From Metallyticus violacea (taxonomy: Eukaryota > Arthropoda > Insecta > Mantodea > Metallyticidae): a stretch of 64,000 nucleotides of DNA. Shown piece by piece: positions 53,346 to 64,000 of this stretch. The stretch's first letter is position 1; every line of letters starts with the position of its first letter. The stretch spans positions 51,147,501 to 51,211,500 of the forward strand of contig CM060830.1 in NCBI GenBank assembly GCA_030762175.1, written 5' to 3'. A program made the translations under genes and the position numbers. The notes under the pieces were generated by a model. That model ran no database searches. It saw only the letters and a list, made by a program, of their open reading frames with translations, and was not told the DNA's origin.

Positions 53346-54486
53346 TCCCATAGCCAGAAATTGATACCATAATTCATAATGAGAAGATGGCAGATGAATA
53401 AAATACTTATCTGTTTATTACATAATTCCCAAAAGTGTTTTTTTCAGTAATACTCCTATAATTTGGTAGATATGAGAGGAAATGTATCTTGCCCAACTAT
53501 ATCATATATTTCAGTCATGATTTTCAAATTCTGGGAGAAAACATTCTCAACTTCTTGGTCCAAAAATATTATACCATGAGATTAATTTGAATAGCTTAAT
53601 GTTACTCTTCAAAATGAATAGTACATTTTCACAGAAATAAACCATAACTTATTCTGAACAAAATTGAAAAGTATTGCTTTATTTTTTGAAAATAATATGT
53701 GTCACAAAGAATTGTGTGTGAAGCTCTCAGCAAATGTGATTTTAAATGCATTTATTACTTTCCAATTATTTTTTGCTTAAAACTGCAATAAATTTAAAAT
53801 AGTTTGCCTTCTGATGACCAAATATAATTTCAGGGATTGAGGAATATCTTTCTGAGTTGCCACAATAAGGCATATATAAAACACAAATTATCAGCTGTAG
53901 GTTATAAGAAGTAAGTTATGAATTAGTTTATTTGTTTATACAAGGTTAAATATCTCAAGTCGGAATTTACAGCTCATGGATTAACAGATGTCACCATGAT
54001 TAAAGATTTTTGTATGGTCAAATTATGTATAATATGTAGATAGTTTATAATTTTTTTTTAGCAAAGTGGCAAATTGTTGTGGAGGCTTTGCACATTAAGC
54101 CATTCTCTACTGCTTTGACACTCGTAAACATGCACATTTCTTCTAGTTTTTTAGATGTAATGCACAGCCATGCATAGAAATGTTAAAACCTCATGAGTAC
54201 ATACTTAATGACAGTGGATCATGTGACATTCCAGTATTTCTTTAGTGTTTATAATGCTGTTTTAAATACAATTACAGCTTAGGATAGAAAACATTTTTAT
54301 GTTTTTCACAGACTCATAATGCAGATAAAATGTTATTTCCTCTTTGTTGAATGCATTAAAATGCATTTAAGATGGGCTAACTATATTATGAGTGCTATGT
54401 TTCATACACTTTAAAGAACAAGATATAAATAATATACATTTGACTTTATTTAGATTCTTATTAAGAAAAGTCTTATTTAAATATTG

Positions 54487-54575
54487 TACTTACGAAGCTG
54501 TTGACAATGGAGTGGCAATATAACCTAAGCTTAGGTATTCATTTTTTACACTAAACTCCATTCACTTATCTTAAC
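54487..54575. mobile_element. Penelope-like terminal fragment (AUGCAU family)
   Basis: Carries GAAGCTGTTGACAATGGAGT, then TTAGGTATTCATTTTTTACA and CTAAACTCCATTCACTTA, matching 13492-13570. The copy ends before any hammerhead core. Confidence 0.68.
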
Positions 54576-55289
54576 ACCCCCCTCCCCAATGTTTTCTGTG
54601 TTCTTGTTTCCTAAACATTAATTTTGTACTAGTTAGTAAAATTCTTTAACTTCTTTTATTGCATTATATCTGATTGCTCGTTTTTATTAATAGTGCACCT
54701 TATCTAAATGTTTATTTAGCATTAAGTAGGTAAGTTGGTTATTACATATTTATGTTTTACATTTTTCAGTTTCATTTTGCAATTTAGCCAGCCTTTACTC
54801 TCTTTGAATCTTAAAGATGGATGGTATGAATAAAATAGTCATTGAGTTTCATAACTATTGACTTTTTTTCCAGTTAGTATAATTGATTGGTGCCAGAAAT
54901 GTCAGTAGTGATAGAAATTGAAATAGTTACAACAGCATGTGGATTTTAACTGAAAAGCAAATTTTATAATTTGATTGTGTTAGGTTGCATATGATGGCCA
55001 CAAGTTGCTCAAGTACTAAGAGTGGTGCATCATTGGCAATTAGATGAACTGGAATGAATGCTGTTTCAGTAATCATCATGTTGGTTTTTGTAGACTGATA
55101 GTTTTTGTAGAGCTCCCAAAAATAAAATTATGGTATTCTTTATCAGGGCAGAATTTGGACCAATGTTGTGTGACAGGGACTGGGCTTACACTCTTTTTTT
55201 CATCCCCCTTCTAGAAATTGACAAGAACTTTAACAGATATAGCCTTATATCTTATTTATTTCATATAAACACTATTCCTCATAGTCATT

Positions 55290-55568
55290 GGAGAGGCAGT
55301 GTTCTGGCCAAGTGGTTAGACTGCTTGCCTCCCACAGAGTCAACTTGAGTTTGATTCCAGTGCAGTAAGAGAGATTTGTGGCAAACAAAATAGTAACTGG
55401 GGCAGTGTTCTCCAGGAACTCCAGTTTTCCCTCTCACTCATCCATCAGTAAGGAAATGAATAACTTGGTGAACTGTAAATATGTATGTAAATATGCTGTC
55501 TTACCTTGATCAAGAACAGGTTCCATGAGGTGCATTACTAGAAAGCCAGACAACCCCAAATCTTTGTC
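55290..55568 (+). mobile_element. tRNA-derived SINE, family C
   Basis: A box TGGCCAAGTGGTTAGACTGC and B box GAGTTTGATTCCAGTGC, spaced as in a tRNA. The body has CTCCAGGAACTCCAG and ends near GCCAGACAACCCCAAATC. It is unlike families A and B in the body; only one copy was found here. Confidence 0.65.
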
Positions 55569-56289
55569 TCCTGTGTTGCCTGTCCCTTTAACAGTGTAAA
55601 TGCAACTATTGTGGACATATCCTGTTTTATTTTCATGAAGATAAACTCTCTTATGCTATCTGCTCCAGTTGATTTTTATACACTGCTTCCAACCTTTCCA
55701 TTTTATCTCTGTACCAAGGCACCCTAGATCCATTATTTCTTAGCTAAAACTTTTTTGATTGTTTGAAGAGGCAATAACTTTAAAAGTCTAAAAATAGCAC
55801 CTTGTGGAAGGGGCTGGTGATGGAAATGAATGAGCATGTATGTGTGTGCACTTGCACATGCACACTTTAAGTGAGGCCTGAAAGGTCAGGCATATATAAT
55901 AAACATCTAGCTTTTAGCACCCACACAGAGGGTGTGATTAAGTTCCATTTCACTTGATAAGCAGCCTGAATCAGATGAAAGTACAGTGTAAATAAAGGGA
56001 GCATACAATCAGTTTAAGAATGAAAATTACTCTTACAAATCTTTCCCTATTTTAACGTTTTTCAATATTTTGTAATTCATGATAATGTTGCTAGAAAGAG
56101 CCAGTAGATCATGCACTAAATATTTTAATTCCTTTTTTATCTAATTAATATATCTTAACTAATAAAGAAAATATTAATGCTTTTCTATAATAATAGAACA
56201 TTTAAATTTCCAGCCAATTTAAACACCCATCTTTATTAATTGAGTATCTAGGAGCAGCAAGAGGGCAATATAAATGCCCATAGAGCAAA

Positions 56290-56665
56290 GGGTTAACATC
56301 AATAGGTATATACTACATTAATGTGTTCAGTTGTTTACACTAACTCCACTTACTTATTTAAAACTTTGGACTAGTTTCGGGAGAGGTTCCTCCCATCATC
56401 GGCTGTTGTTGACTGAATGCCATTGTTCGAAACGGGGGATGGACGCCCGTTCGCTCCTGTGGTGGTATCTTGTGGTTCTAGTAGAAACTTGCTGAGTTCA
56501 TCCAGTGGCGGAAAATCAAAATTCATTAAGTTGTTCTTATTTTTTAAAATGAAAATTCTCTCCCATGTAGATAGTTCTATTGGGTTGTGAAGTTGTTTCA
56601 GTTGTAAACAACTGAACACATTAATGTAGTATATATTACCACTCCATTGTCTACAGCTTCATAAG
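56290..56665. mobile_element. Penelope-like foldback, ACUAGU family
   Basis: Arms about 56300-56340 and 56595-56640 (ATACTACATTAATGTGTTCA and GTTGTTTAC). The minus strand between them encodes a PLE C-terminus: LHNPIELSTWERIFILKNKN, NLMNFDFPPLDELSKFLLEP and an Asn/Thr-rich tail, the end of the GIY-YIG domain. The subterminal box GACAATGGAGTGG lies on the right flank. Confidence 0.8.
56360..56415 (-). ncRNA. Hammerhead-like motif, ACUAGU stem III
   Basis: Minus strand: CCGATGA (U4 changed to C), strong stem II GGGAG/CTCCC, GAAA, palindrome ACUAGU, C17 (cleavage triplet GUC). Stem I is weak in this copy. The motif overlaps the last codons of the PLE ORF. Confidence 0.6.
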
Positions 56666-58289
56666 TACAATTTTTACTTAATCAATAGGTATTCTAAGTC
56701 TGTATTATATATAGATGATAACAAACCGTTGCTTTGTCCTCACTACACTAGCCTTTTTAATAGTACTCCATAAACATTTTTCCTATAATAGACAAAAGAG
56801 CAATGCTCCTATAATTACTATACTGCCCTTCTCTTTGTTATTTGAATTTTAGGAATAACCTTCCATTAATTATATTTAGCAATCTAATTTATTTTATATC
56901 TGCTTTGTTCCTTATACCAGGCATAAACAAATTTCTATAATGATATGTTTTTGCCTCAAAGCTTTCTTTCTTGGTTCAAAATTTCATCAGTAAATAAACT
57001 AGCCAATTCTATGTTATATAAAGGTTATTCAGATAAAACAGACTGATTTATATGAATGGAATATATTTGCTTATTAACTTACACTTACAACGTACATTGA
57101 TGTGAGCATTTAGGCAGTATTCTCAACAATCAGCAAGTTTCTCTGTATCTGCCACATAAAAGTTTGTGGGTACTGGTTGTCCTCAAAACCATCAAAAGCT
57201 GATGGAAAACTTCTGTTGCACCATTGTTCTTTTGCATGATTATACAAAAATCTCACATTCACCCATCATCTTTAGGATGCAGCAGGCAGCTTCTGTCTAA
57301 ACTACTTTTATGCTTAGTTGCTATGTAGCAGATGAACATATTTTGTGAGTGAGTGGGTAAATTGACAACCAAATATATACTGTTCATATTCTAAGATATC
57401 AAATAACTGGTGTTTCTTTAGCTTTGAATACACTTTTATAATAATTAAACCACTCTCATTTTAAAGGTACTTTTATCTATTTACCTTCTTTTATTTTTTA
57501 ATAACTTGGTATACTAGATCCTTCCATGATTAATTTTATTCTCAATTTTATATAAACTTTTCAAACCCATTCAAGATCCTTTTTCTGTACTAGATTCCTA
57601 TACCATTATTTTAACTCATTTTAATCCTCTCTCCCTTTACATTTTGCCTCTTCATATAATTACTGTCTCCTTGTTTCATATCTGTACATTTATTATCATG
57701 TCAGTCCTTTCCATATTTTACATTTTAATTATTATCCATTTTCATGTTTCTTTTGACTACTTTAAAATAAGCTCATAAATTGTTAATGCTTCATCTTTAT
57801 TTATATAAAAACATTATTTTATTCTGCATGAACATAATTTGTATAGAAAAAATTTATCACTAAGATCATTTTTACAAGCCTCTCGCATACAACTGTTCAT
57901 TTCTGTACAATGCTTCTCTTGGGGGGAAGGCCAGACTGCTTGAGCACACCTAAAGCAGTAACTGGATTCTCTTGACCTATGTTGCTGTTTTCCTTAAAAA
58001 CTTTTATTGTGTTTCTATGCTACATTGGAAAATTAGAAAGCCTATAATGTAAGTAAGACTGTAAGTGTTACAAATAGTTTATAATGACATACATTAATTT
58101 TCTGTGTATTAAGTATGTATCAATGAGGTTTTATAGCATTTAGAATATATGAATGTGTGGTTATTTGGTAGTAGATAGTATCTGTGAATATTTTTTATAG
58201 TAGTGCAGCAAAATGAATTCACATTAGTAGCTTTGTTTTGTGCTTCACACATATGTGAATTTAAGGTATAGTTAGTCTATAACTGTAAG

Positions 58290-58577
58290 GGCTGGTCCAG
58301 GAGAGCATGTCCATATTTGCCTCCTAAACCCAAGATCGTGGGTTCAAACCTGGTTAGGATCGATGGAATTTTTCAGGCGTAAAAATCCTAAAGATGGCTT
58401 CCTTCGAAAGGAAAGTAAGGCCATGAGTCCCATGTTATAGATTTACGGCACCATAAAGAACCTCACCTGAAAGAAGATGCCTATTAGCAAAATTTGTCAG
58501 CCATTTCACGCCCTGAATTGAATGGGATTCTGATGACCAGAGATATTAAAGAGCATCCATAAATAAACCAAATCAAC
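58290..58577 (+). mobile_element. tRNA-derived SINE, family A
   Basis: Altered A box (GCTGGTCCAGGAGAGCATG), intact B box CGTGGGTTCAAACC, then the full body ending AAATAAACCAAATC. Confidence 0.82.
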
Positions 58578-58659
58578 AGAAGAGCAAGTAATTATTTTGT
58601 GGGACTGAGTTAAAGTTATCCAAGTTTACAAATTATAAGAAGACAATTAAAATTTAAAT

Positions 58660-58915
58660 GAATGTATAAGTAATCTCATCAATGAATCATATACTGCTTC
58701 ACTATCAAAAACTTCTACTTAATTCTTCAATTATAAGTTGGCTAACAGGTCATTGGAAGTGAAATTTTAGACTGGCCAAAGTACAGGGTTGTGTTTTAAA
58801 CATATAAGTGAAGCATAATAGTATTACTATTACCAACTGCTAATCTCAATATGAATGATATAATTCTTCACTGTCTAAAACTTCTACTCAGTTTTTCAAT
58901 AGAAATAATTGTTAT
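58660..58915. repeat. Direct repeat with Penelope-like terminal boxes
   Basis: Two imperfect direct copies, about 58680-58740 and 58851-58910, share CTTCACT and AAAACTTCTACT. Between them lies AACATATAAGTGAAGCATA, like the PLE terminus. Probably decayed PLE ends. Confidence 0.4.
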
Positions 58916-59263
58916 AATGGACATTTCAACTATTATGCACTTAAAACATTTTCTCATCTTTAAGCAAAACTGCATTTAAGATGCACAGAATTTGAGAACC
59001 AACACAAGATAAATTTTATAAAACAGTGGCCATAAGCACATGTTTATATGCATGTTAAAATTGCTTAACAACAGAATTACACAAGTCTGCATTCTATAGA
59101 AATTAATTTTTTAAGAGATGTAGCAAAATAAATTAGTAGATAACATTAAAAATATAGTTTTAGAAAATGCTTTAAGTTAAAAGTTTTAATGACATTGATA
59201 AAGCTATAAAAAATGGCATGAGCATATCATGGGAATAAAATAAAATAAATTAAATTAAATAAA

Positions 59264-59690
59264 TTGTACTTACAAAGCTGTAGACAGTGGAGTGGTAATA
59301 CACCTACATAAATGTATTTAGCATGTTTGCACTAACTCCACTTATATAGCACTAGGAGATGTGTTTCAGAAACACTCGCTCCCATCATCAGCTGTTGATA
59401 GACTGCTGCTACTCGAATTGGTGACAAGATACCAGGATGATCCTGTGGTGGTGTCTGATGATTCTAGTAAGAACTTGCTGAGTTCATTCATAAGAGGAAA
59501 ATCAAAATTCATTAAGTTATTCTTATTTTTATAATTTTTATGATTTTTAATGAATTTTGATTTTCCTCTTATGGATGAACTCAGCAAGTTCCTACTAGAA
59601 CCATCAGACACCACCACAGGATCATCCTGGTATGCGGCCACCAATTCCAATAGCAATAGTCTGCCAACAGCTGATGAATTGTTTTTAAAG
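59264..59690. mobile_element. Penelope-like foldback with 130-bp arms
   Basis: Arms 59386-59515 and 59547-59676 with a 31-bp centre. The minus strand encodes NLMNFDFPLMNELSKFLLES, the same C-terminus as the copy at 56371-56619. The left side carries AAGCTGTAGACAGTGGAGTG (59275) and ACTAACTCCACTTATAT. The right arm stops at CTGATG, inside the ribozyme core. Confidence 0.8.
59352..59402 (-). ncRNA. Degraded hammerhead-like motif
   Basis: Minus strand: exact CTGATGA core, a weak stem II with several G-U pairs, GAAA, but no palindromic stem III (ACACAT). Probably a decayed relative of the motif at 56360-56415. Confidence 0.45.
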
Positions 59691-60683
59691 TCCCCAGAAG
59701 AAGCCCGTTTTTCCCCAATGTTCTTATAGCTCTACATTTCTATTTAATATTATATTAGATATACCTTAAATTTCCAGATTATTTGATTTGCCTGATTCTA
59801 AGTGCCCCTTAAAGGAAAGCTCTTGTTTGCATAATGCACCAGTAACATTAATTAACATTTTTAAAATGTCCCTATTTTTTCTCACTTCTTCATTATGCTG
59901 TAATTTAAAAATTTATTGTGTTCAATAAGTTATAGATGTTGGAAATTTGCCCAGACAAAGTTATAAATGAAAGATATGAATTTATATAATCCTTATTTAC
60001 TTCATGTTTACTGACTGACCCGGATGGGTTTTCTAAGTCATCATGCCCTTCAGAGGACATAATTTTTAACTGTGCTTAGTAGTATGCAAAGTCAGGAAAA
60101 TAATTTACCGTCAAAGTGCTTCCACATAGCTATTTATGCTTATTGTACAAAGTGCATTGATATGATATGGTTTAACCCTTTGCTTTTGTAGGAATGGTAA
60201 TTTTGGTGTAAATCTTTAGATCTTTAAATTTCTTTTACATTTCAGAGTTCTTTAAAGGAAATCTCTAACAAACTAGTTATAATATCTTCACTATTAGATT
60301 CTCTAACACTAGAAATAGATTTCTGTTTTCACTCAATAAGAAAGTATAGGTATATTATAAATTTAAAATACACAATACAAAGAAATTGCTAACAAATCCA
60401 CTGTTTCTAAATTAAGCAGGATAAAAGTTCCTGTGATAAAAACTCTCATTTTGAGGCCTGCTTTCACAGGCCTTATGAAACAACTTCACAAACTAGGAAT
60501 GGGTAAATGGCCTTTACTTTTAATCATGGCCACTATAAAATCACACACACAAACTTGCCTTTAATATAAGGTACCTTAGCTGCAGTCACAAATCATTATA
60601 GAGCATCATATCTTCAGAAGAGTGACAGCTCGTGCAGAGAATTGTAAACATATAAGAGCAATATGTTTACGGAATTTGGGAAT

Positions 60684-60776
60684 CCACACAGTGAAACTTT
60701 TGTTAATCTTATTTTGATTTAAAGTAAATCAAAAGTAAATGATTTTTAGTGTTTTACTTTAAATCAAAATAAGATA
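60684..60776. repeat. Hairpin beside a CACAGTGAA box
   Basis: Arms 60707-60727 and 60753-60773 (CTTATTTTGATTTAAAGTAA and its complement). The left flank has CCACACAGTGAAAC, the box found beside several PLE foldbacks. No ribozyme core is present. Confidence 0.45.
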
Positions 60777-60884
60777 TAAGAGCAACCTTAATTAAATCAT
60801 GATTGAATTCTTAAAATTAGTAAAGTAAAATGTTTAAGAACTAAGGGAAAAATAATGAAGGGACAGAAAGCTCAGCCTCCCCTG

Positions 60885-61195
60885 CCTCCCCTCAGAAACT
60901 TCCTCTGAGTTAGAACAAATGGATAACTAACAAAAAGAGTCATTACAGGTAGTATAATACCTAACAGACAATAAAGAAAAAGAGCAAGAGTCGAACAACA
61001 GTTTTGAATGTTTTAATTTTCTCACAGATTTTATTTTCTCCCTCCCCTCAGAAACTGCCTCTAAGTTAGAACAATTGGATAAGTAATTAAAAGAATCATT
61101 ACAATTGGTATAATGCCTAACAGACAATAAAGAAAAAGATAAGAGTTGAACAACAGTTTTGAAAGTTTTAATTTTCTCAGAGACTTAATGTATAA
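60885..61195. repeat. Tandem duplication, two units of about 156 bp
   Basis: CCTCCCCTCAGAAACT starts units at 60885 and 61041. Both include CCTAACAGACAATAAAGAAA and CAACAGTTTTGAA. Divergence is about 10%. No coding potential recognised. Confidence 0.8.
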
Positions 61196-61935
61196 TCTTT
61201 TTTCAAAGAGCAAAATGCAAAGCATCATGTTGTGATGAACAGCAGTGAATATAATCTTTTTAGTATAATAAAACCTCAATTATTCACTCTAATTTAGAGG
61301 AGCAGATAACTATAAAATTAAAAAAGAAATCAGATAATTCCTACCACTAATTTCATAGTGGATTGCAATTATCCAGTTCTGTCACTTTACAGTTTTACAA
61401 TAGATTTGGACACTTTAATGACATTGTTCTCACTTCTCATTGTTGATGAAACCTCTCCATTCCTTGCCATAGGCATCAAAACTAGTCAATCATTAAATGA
61501 TTTATTTGCTGAACAACATAATTCTCATCTAAGGAAGTCCATTAGTTTCTTCTGTGCTCATGATTAGCATATTTTCTTCTCAATCTGCCAAATTTTTTGC
61601 AGAAGAACAATTAGGGATGTGCAATGTTCTCTCATTGCTCTATATATTCAGGAAGTTTCTGCATGGAATTTAGGGCTTCCTGAGGACATATATGAGCCTT
61701 TGACACAAAATTATCATCTTTCTCATTCCCCATATGATCAAAAATGTGTTTATGTATATGTGTTTAAAAACTGTTGTGAGTTTTTACACTGACAGCAATT
61801 GTTGGATTGTAAATGTACTGCTACTGCCAATTTTTGACAACATAACCACAAAATTAAGCAAAAAACCATTTTATTTAAAATATATATATATACTATTAAT
61901 AGAGTAATAAAAACTTCTAAAAAGCACAAAAACTC

Positions 61936-62186
61936 ATAAAAAACACTCAGAGTGCAATATAAAAAGGTTCACATAAAATTCCACACTAAAAACCGTAAAA
62001 TTGAACACTAAAATCACACTATATTTCAAGCTTGGCTCTTGGTCACGTGATGAAAATGAACTGCATCAGTTCATTTTCATCACGTGACCAAGAGCCAAGC
62101 TTGAAATATAGTGTGATTTTAGTGTTCAATTTTACGGTTTTTAGTGTGGAATTTTATGTGAACCTTTTTATATTGCACTCTGAGTG

Positions 62187-62194
<8 letters not shown>
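61936..62194. repeat. Palindrome with 128-bp arms and a 3-nt loop
   Basis: Left arm 61936-62063, loop CAT 62064-62066, right arm 62067-62194; no mismatch was found by eye. The centre reads AATGAACTG-CAT-CAGTTCATT. A TA microsatellite lies on the right, and a shorter TA run lies about 45 bp to the left. No PLE box or transposase is present. It lies in the presumed large RALGAPB intron. It may be a foldback MITE, or an inverted duplication made during assembly or replication. Confidence 0.85.

Positions 62195-62227
<33 letters not shown>
62190..62227. repeat. (AT)n/(AC)n microsatellite
   Basis: About 14 AT units then ACACACACA, directly adjoining the right arm of the 61936-62194 palindrome. 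Confidence 0.92.
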
Positions 62228-62459
62228 ATGGTAGAACTATTCATATGGGAAAAAATTGTCATTAAAAATAAAACAAGAATTATATTAATTAATTCTGACA
62301 TTATACCTTTGAACAAATTCAGTACATTCTCATCATTTCAGCCAATAAATATTGACAGAAAAGAATTCAAATCCAGCCATGACCAAACCAGACAACCCTG
62401 AACTTACCAAGCAGTCAGCAAACAGCTGAGTATGTGAATAATGATTCTGTTTTAATTTT

Positions 62460-62720
62460 AAAATATTCGGGAATCAACACAGTGAAAATAAATAAAATCT
62501 CCATTAGATAAAATATTTTAAAATGCTAAAAACTTTTCTGTAGCTTCACTTCTAGTGAACAAGGAAGTACTCTGAATTAAAAATATTTTAGTTTTTGATA
62601 AAATGGTAAAACACTCTTAACGTTTCACTCTCAAAATTAAAAAATTCAGGACATGTTTCATGAGACCTTTGCTCACATTGTCAAATGTTAAACAACTTGG
62701 TTGATGGTTCCATTATTGCT
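62460..62720 (-). mobile_element. Degraded Penelope-like 3' end, ACAUGU family
   Basis: Carries GGGAATCAACACAGTGAAAA, then ACACTCTTAACGTTTCACT, then GGACATGTTTCATGAGACC. On the minus strand it reads GAAA, ACAUGU, C17 and the stem I piece, but the CUGANGA core is replaced by TTGACAA. Confidence 0.5.
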
Positions 62721-64000
62721 TCACTGTCAGTAGCTTCTAAATACAAATTTAGTATATAATATTGCACTTTAGATATTTACTTCTGATGAACTTTATTCTC
62801 AGAATATTAAGTAAGAAATGATTGTATCATTGATTGATACAAATTGATTCTTTCAAATACCAACATTACTCCTATAAAATGCCATTGAAAATCATTTTTC
62901 ATTATGCATGCATTACCGTTTAGATAATACTATTAATGTATAGGTATTTATGCCATGATAGCATTACAGCCATTGCTGCAAGTTTTATGCACACATGTAG
63001 CACATATCAAAAATACTTGTTCCAGATGTTGTGCATAAAAGTTTAATTGGAAAATCTTATAAATATTAGAACATATAGTGCAATTCTACTCATTGGACCA
63101 GCCCTGATAAGTGATGTTATGATTATTCTTGTTGGAACATGTTGTGTGTGCCATTGTCCTGAAAGTGCTTCAATGAGATTGCACATTAATTTAGACCAAG
63201 TTGCAAAAAGTATAACAAAGGGATGTTAGTACCTCATTAAAAAATAAATGTAAGATGTTGATATGTGAACTGTTTTTCAAAGTAGTTTAAGTATTTGCAA
63301 AGAAAAAATAAAAAGAGTGTATATGAGATGTGCAGCATTTATATAATGGCCATGTTACAAATCTTTTGGTTTAAGCTGCTAATAAATAATTTTTCAAGAA
63401 TCATCAAATGCTACTCATTGTCATTTTTAATAGCAATAATTTTTAAGCCCTAGAAAGTTCTTTGGCACACTGAAAAACAACAGTTTTTATACATTAAACT
63501 TGCGGCTATTTCACATCCAAATAAAACCTTGGCATCACACTAGAAGGCACATGAAATGATTGGTCCATCTGACTCTGTAGTTGCTAAATGTAGCTAAATT
63601 TGAATGGTTCATATAGTCTATCAAGACCTGGAACAGGCTTTAGGCCTAATCCTTGTAAGTCAATGGTGATTATGATACATTAAACATAACAAAGAATGTG
63701 TGTAAATTCAATAGTTTTATCTGCACAAGCCTTATCATCATAAATTTGAACATATTACATAGAAGTTGTATTTTAGTCAGCTAAATTAGGTAGAAAGCAT
63801 AAATTTTATGGCATAACTTGTAAACAATAGAGATTATGAAGTTGTTCATATTTTTTTTTTTAATTTTCTAAGCACTCTGTTCTATAATAATAGATGGAAC
63901 TCTCAAACTGATAAATTATTTTGGAAAAAAATTATAGATTTATTCTTTAAGCTACATAAGCAATTTACTTTTTATAGAGTAAAGAGTACCAATTTTACCT

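Larger units (their letters stand above)
51296..64000. other. Presumed RALGAPB intron 5 or its start
   Basis: No exon with RALGAPB similarity was found. It contains the repeats listed separately. The stretches 51300-52100, 53400-54480, 54580-55280, 55570-56280, 56670-58280, 59700-60680, 61200-61930 and 62730-64000 show nothing that I can name. The frame at 63047-63229 has no recognised family. Confidence 0.55.

Noticed and set aside
62032..62265. 77-codon frame as a gene
   Set aside because: It lies entirely in a palindrome and microsatellite, and ends in a YIYIYI run.
1..64000. CRISPR array, operons, prokaryotic mobile elements
   Set aside because: Introns, SINEs and spliced genes show that this is animal nuclear DNA; no regularly spaced repeats were seen.

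Overview
The window is AT-rich animal DNA with long introns, conventional GT-AG splicing and very many old transposons. The two host genes, the tRNA-derived SINEs, several mariner/Tc1 lineages, non-LTR retrotransposons and Penelope-like elements point to an arthropod, most likely a hemimetabolous insect. The species cannot be fixed from the sequence alone.

Two conserved genes lie head to head. On the minus strand, 26259 down to 538 holds the first 11 coding exons (433 codons) of CCT1/TCP-1 alpha, a subunit of the cytosolic chaperonin TRiC. The remaining roughly 120 residues lie beyond the left edge of the window. On the plus strand, from 27237, are the first five coding exons (about 355 codons) of RALGAPB, the beta subunit of the Ral GTPase-activating complex. 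No RALGAPB exon is recognisable after 51295, so 51296-64000 is read as one long intron or its start. The two ATGs are 977 bp apart, which implies a shared divergent promoter region.

Nearly everything else is repeat-derived. There are remnants of at least eight IS630-Tc1-mariner transposases, several non-LTR retrotransposons (one from 4400 to 6540 with endonuclease and RT homology and a SINE nested inside it; one at 31720-33140 whose RT-region frame has a single internal stop), three tRNA-derived SINE families and two tRNA-like pseudogenes.

The most striking feature is a set of Penelope-like element (PLE) ends. One encodes a GIY-YIG endonuclease. Most are arranged as head-to-head foldbacks, with truncated 5' ends meeting in the middle and 3' ends outward. 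The 3' ends carry a hammerhead-ribozyme-like core: CUGANGA, stem II, GAAA, then a six-base palindromic stem III. Four different palindromes occur (ACCGGU, AUGCAU, ACAUGU, ACUAGU), which suggests at least four PLE families. Hammerheads in PLEs are already known; the variety and the repeated foldback layout here are what deserve checking. There is also an apparently perfect palindrome with 128-bp arms and a 3-nt loop at 61936-62194, a second foldback at 43214-43395, and two local tandem duplications. All motif calls are by eye.
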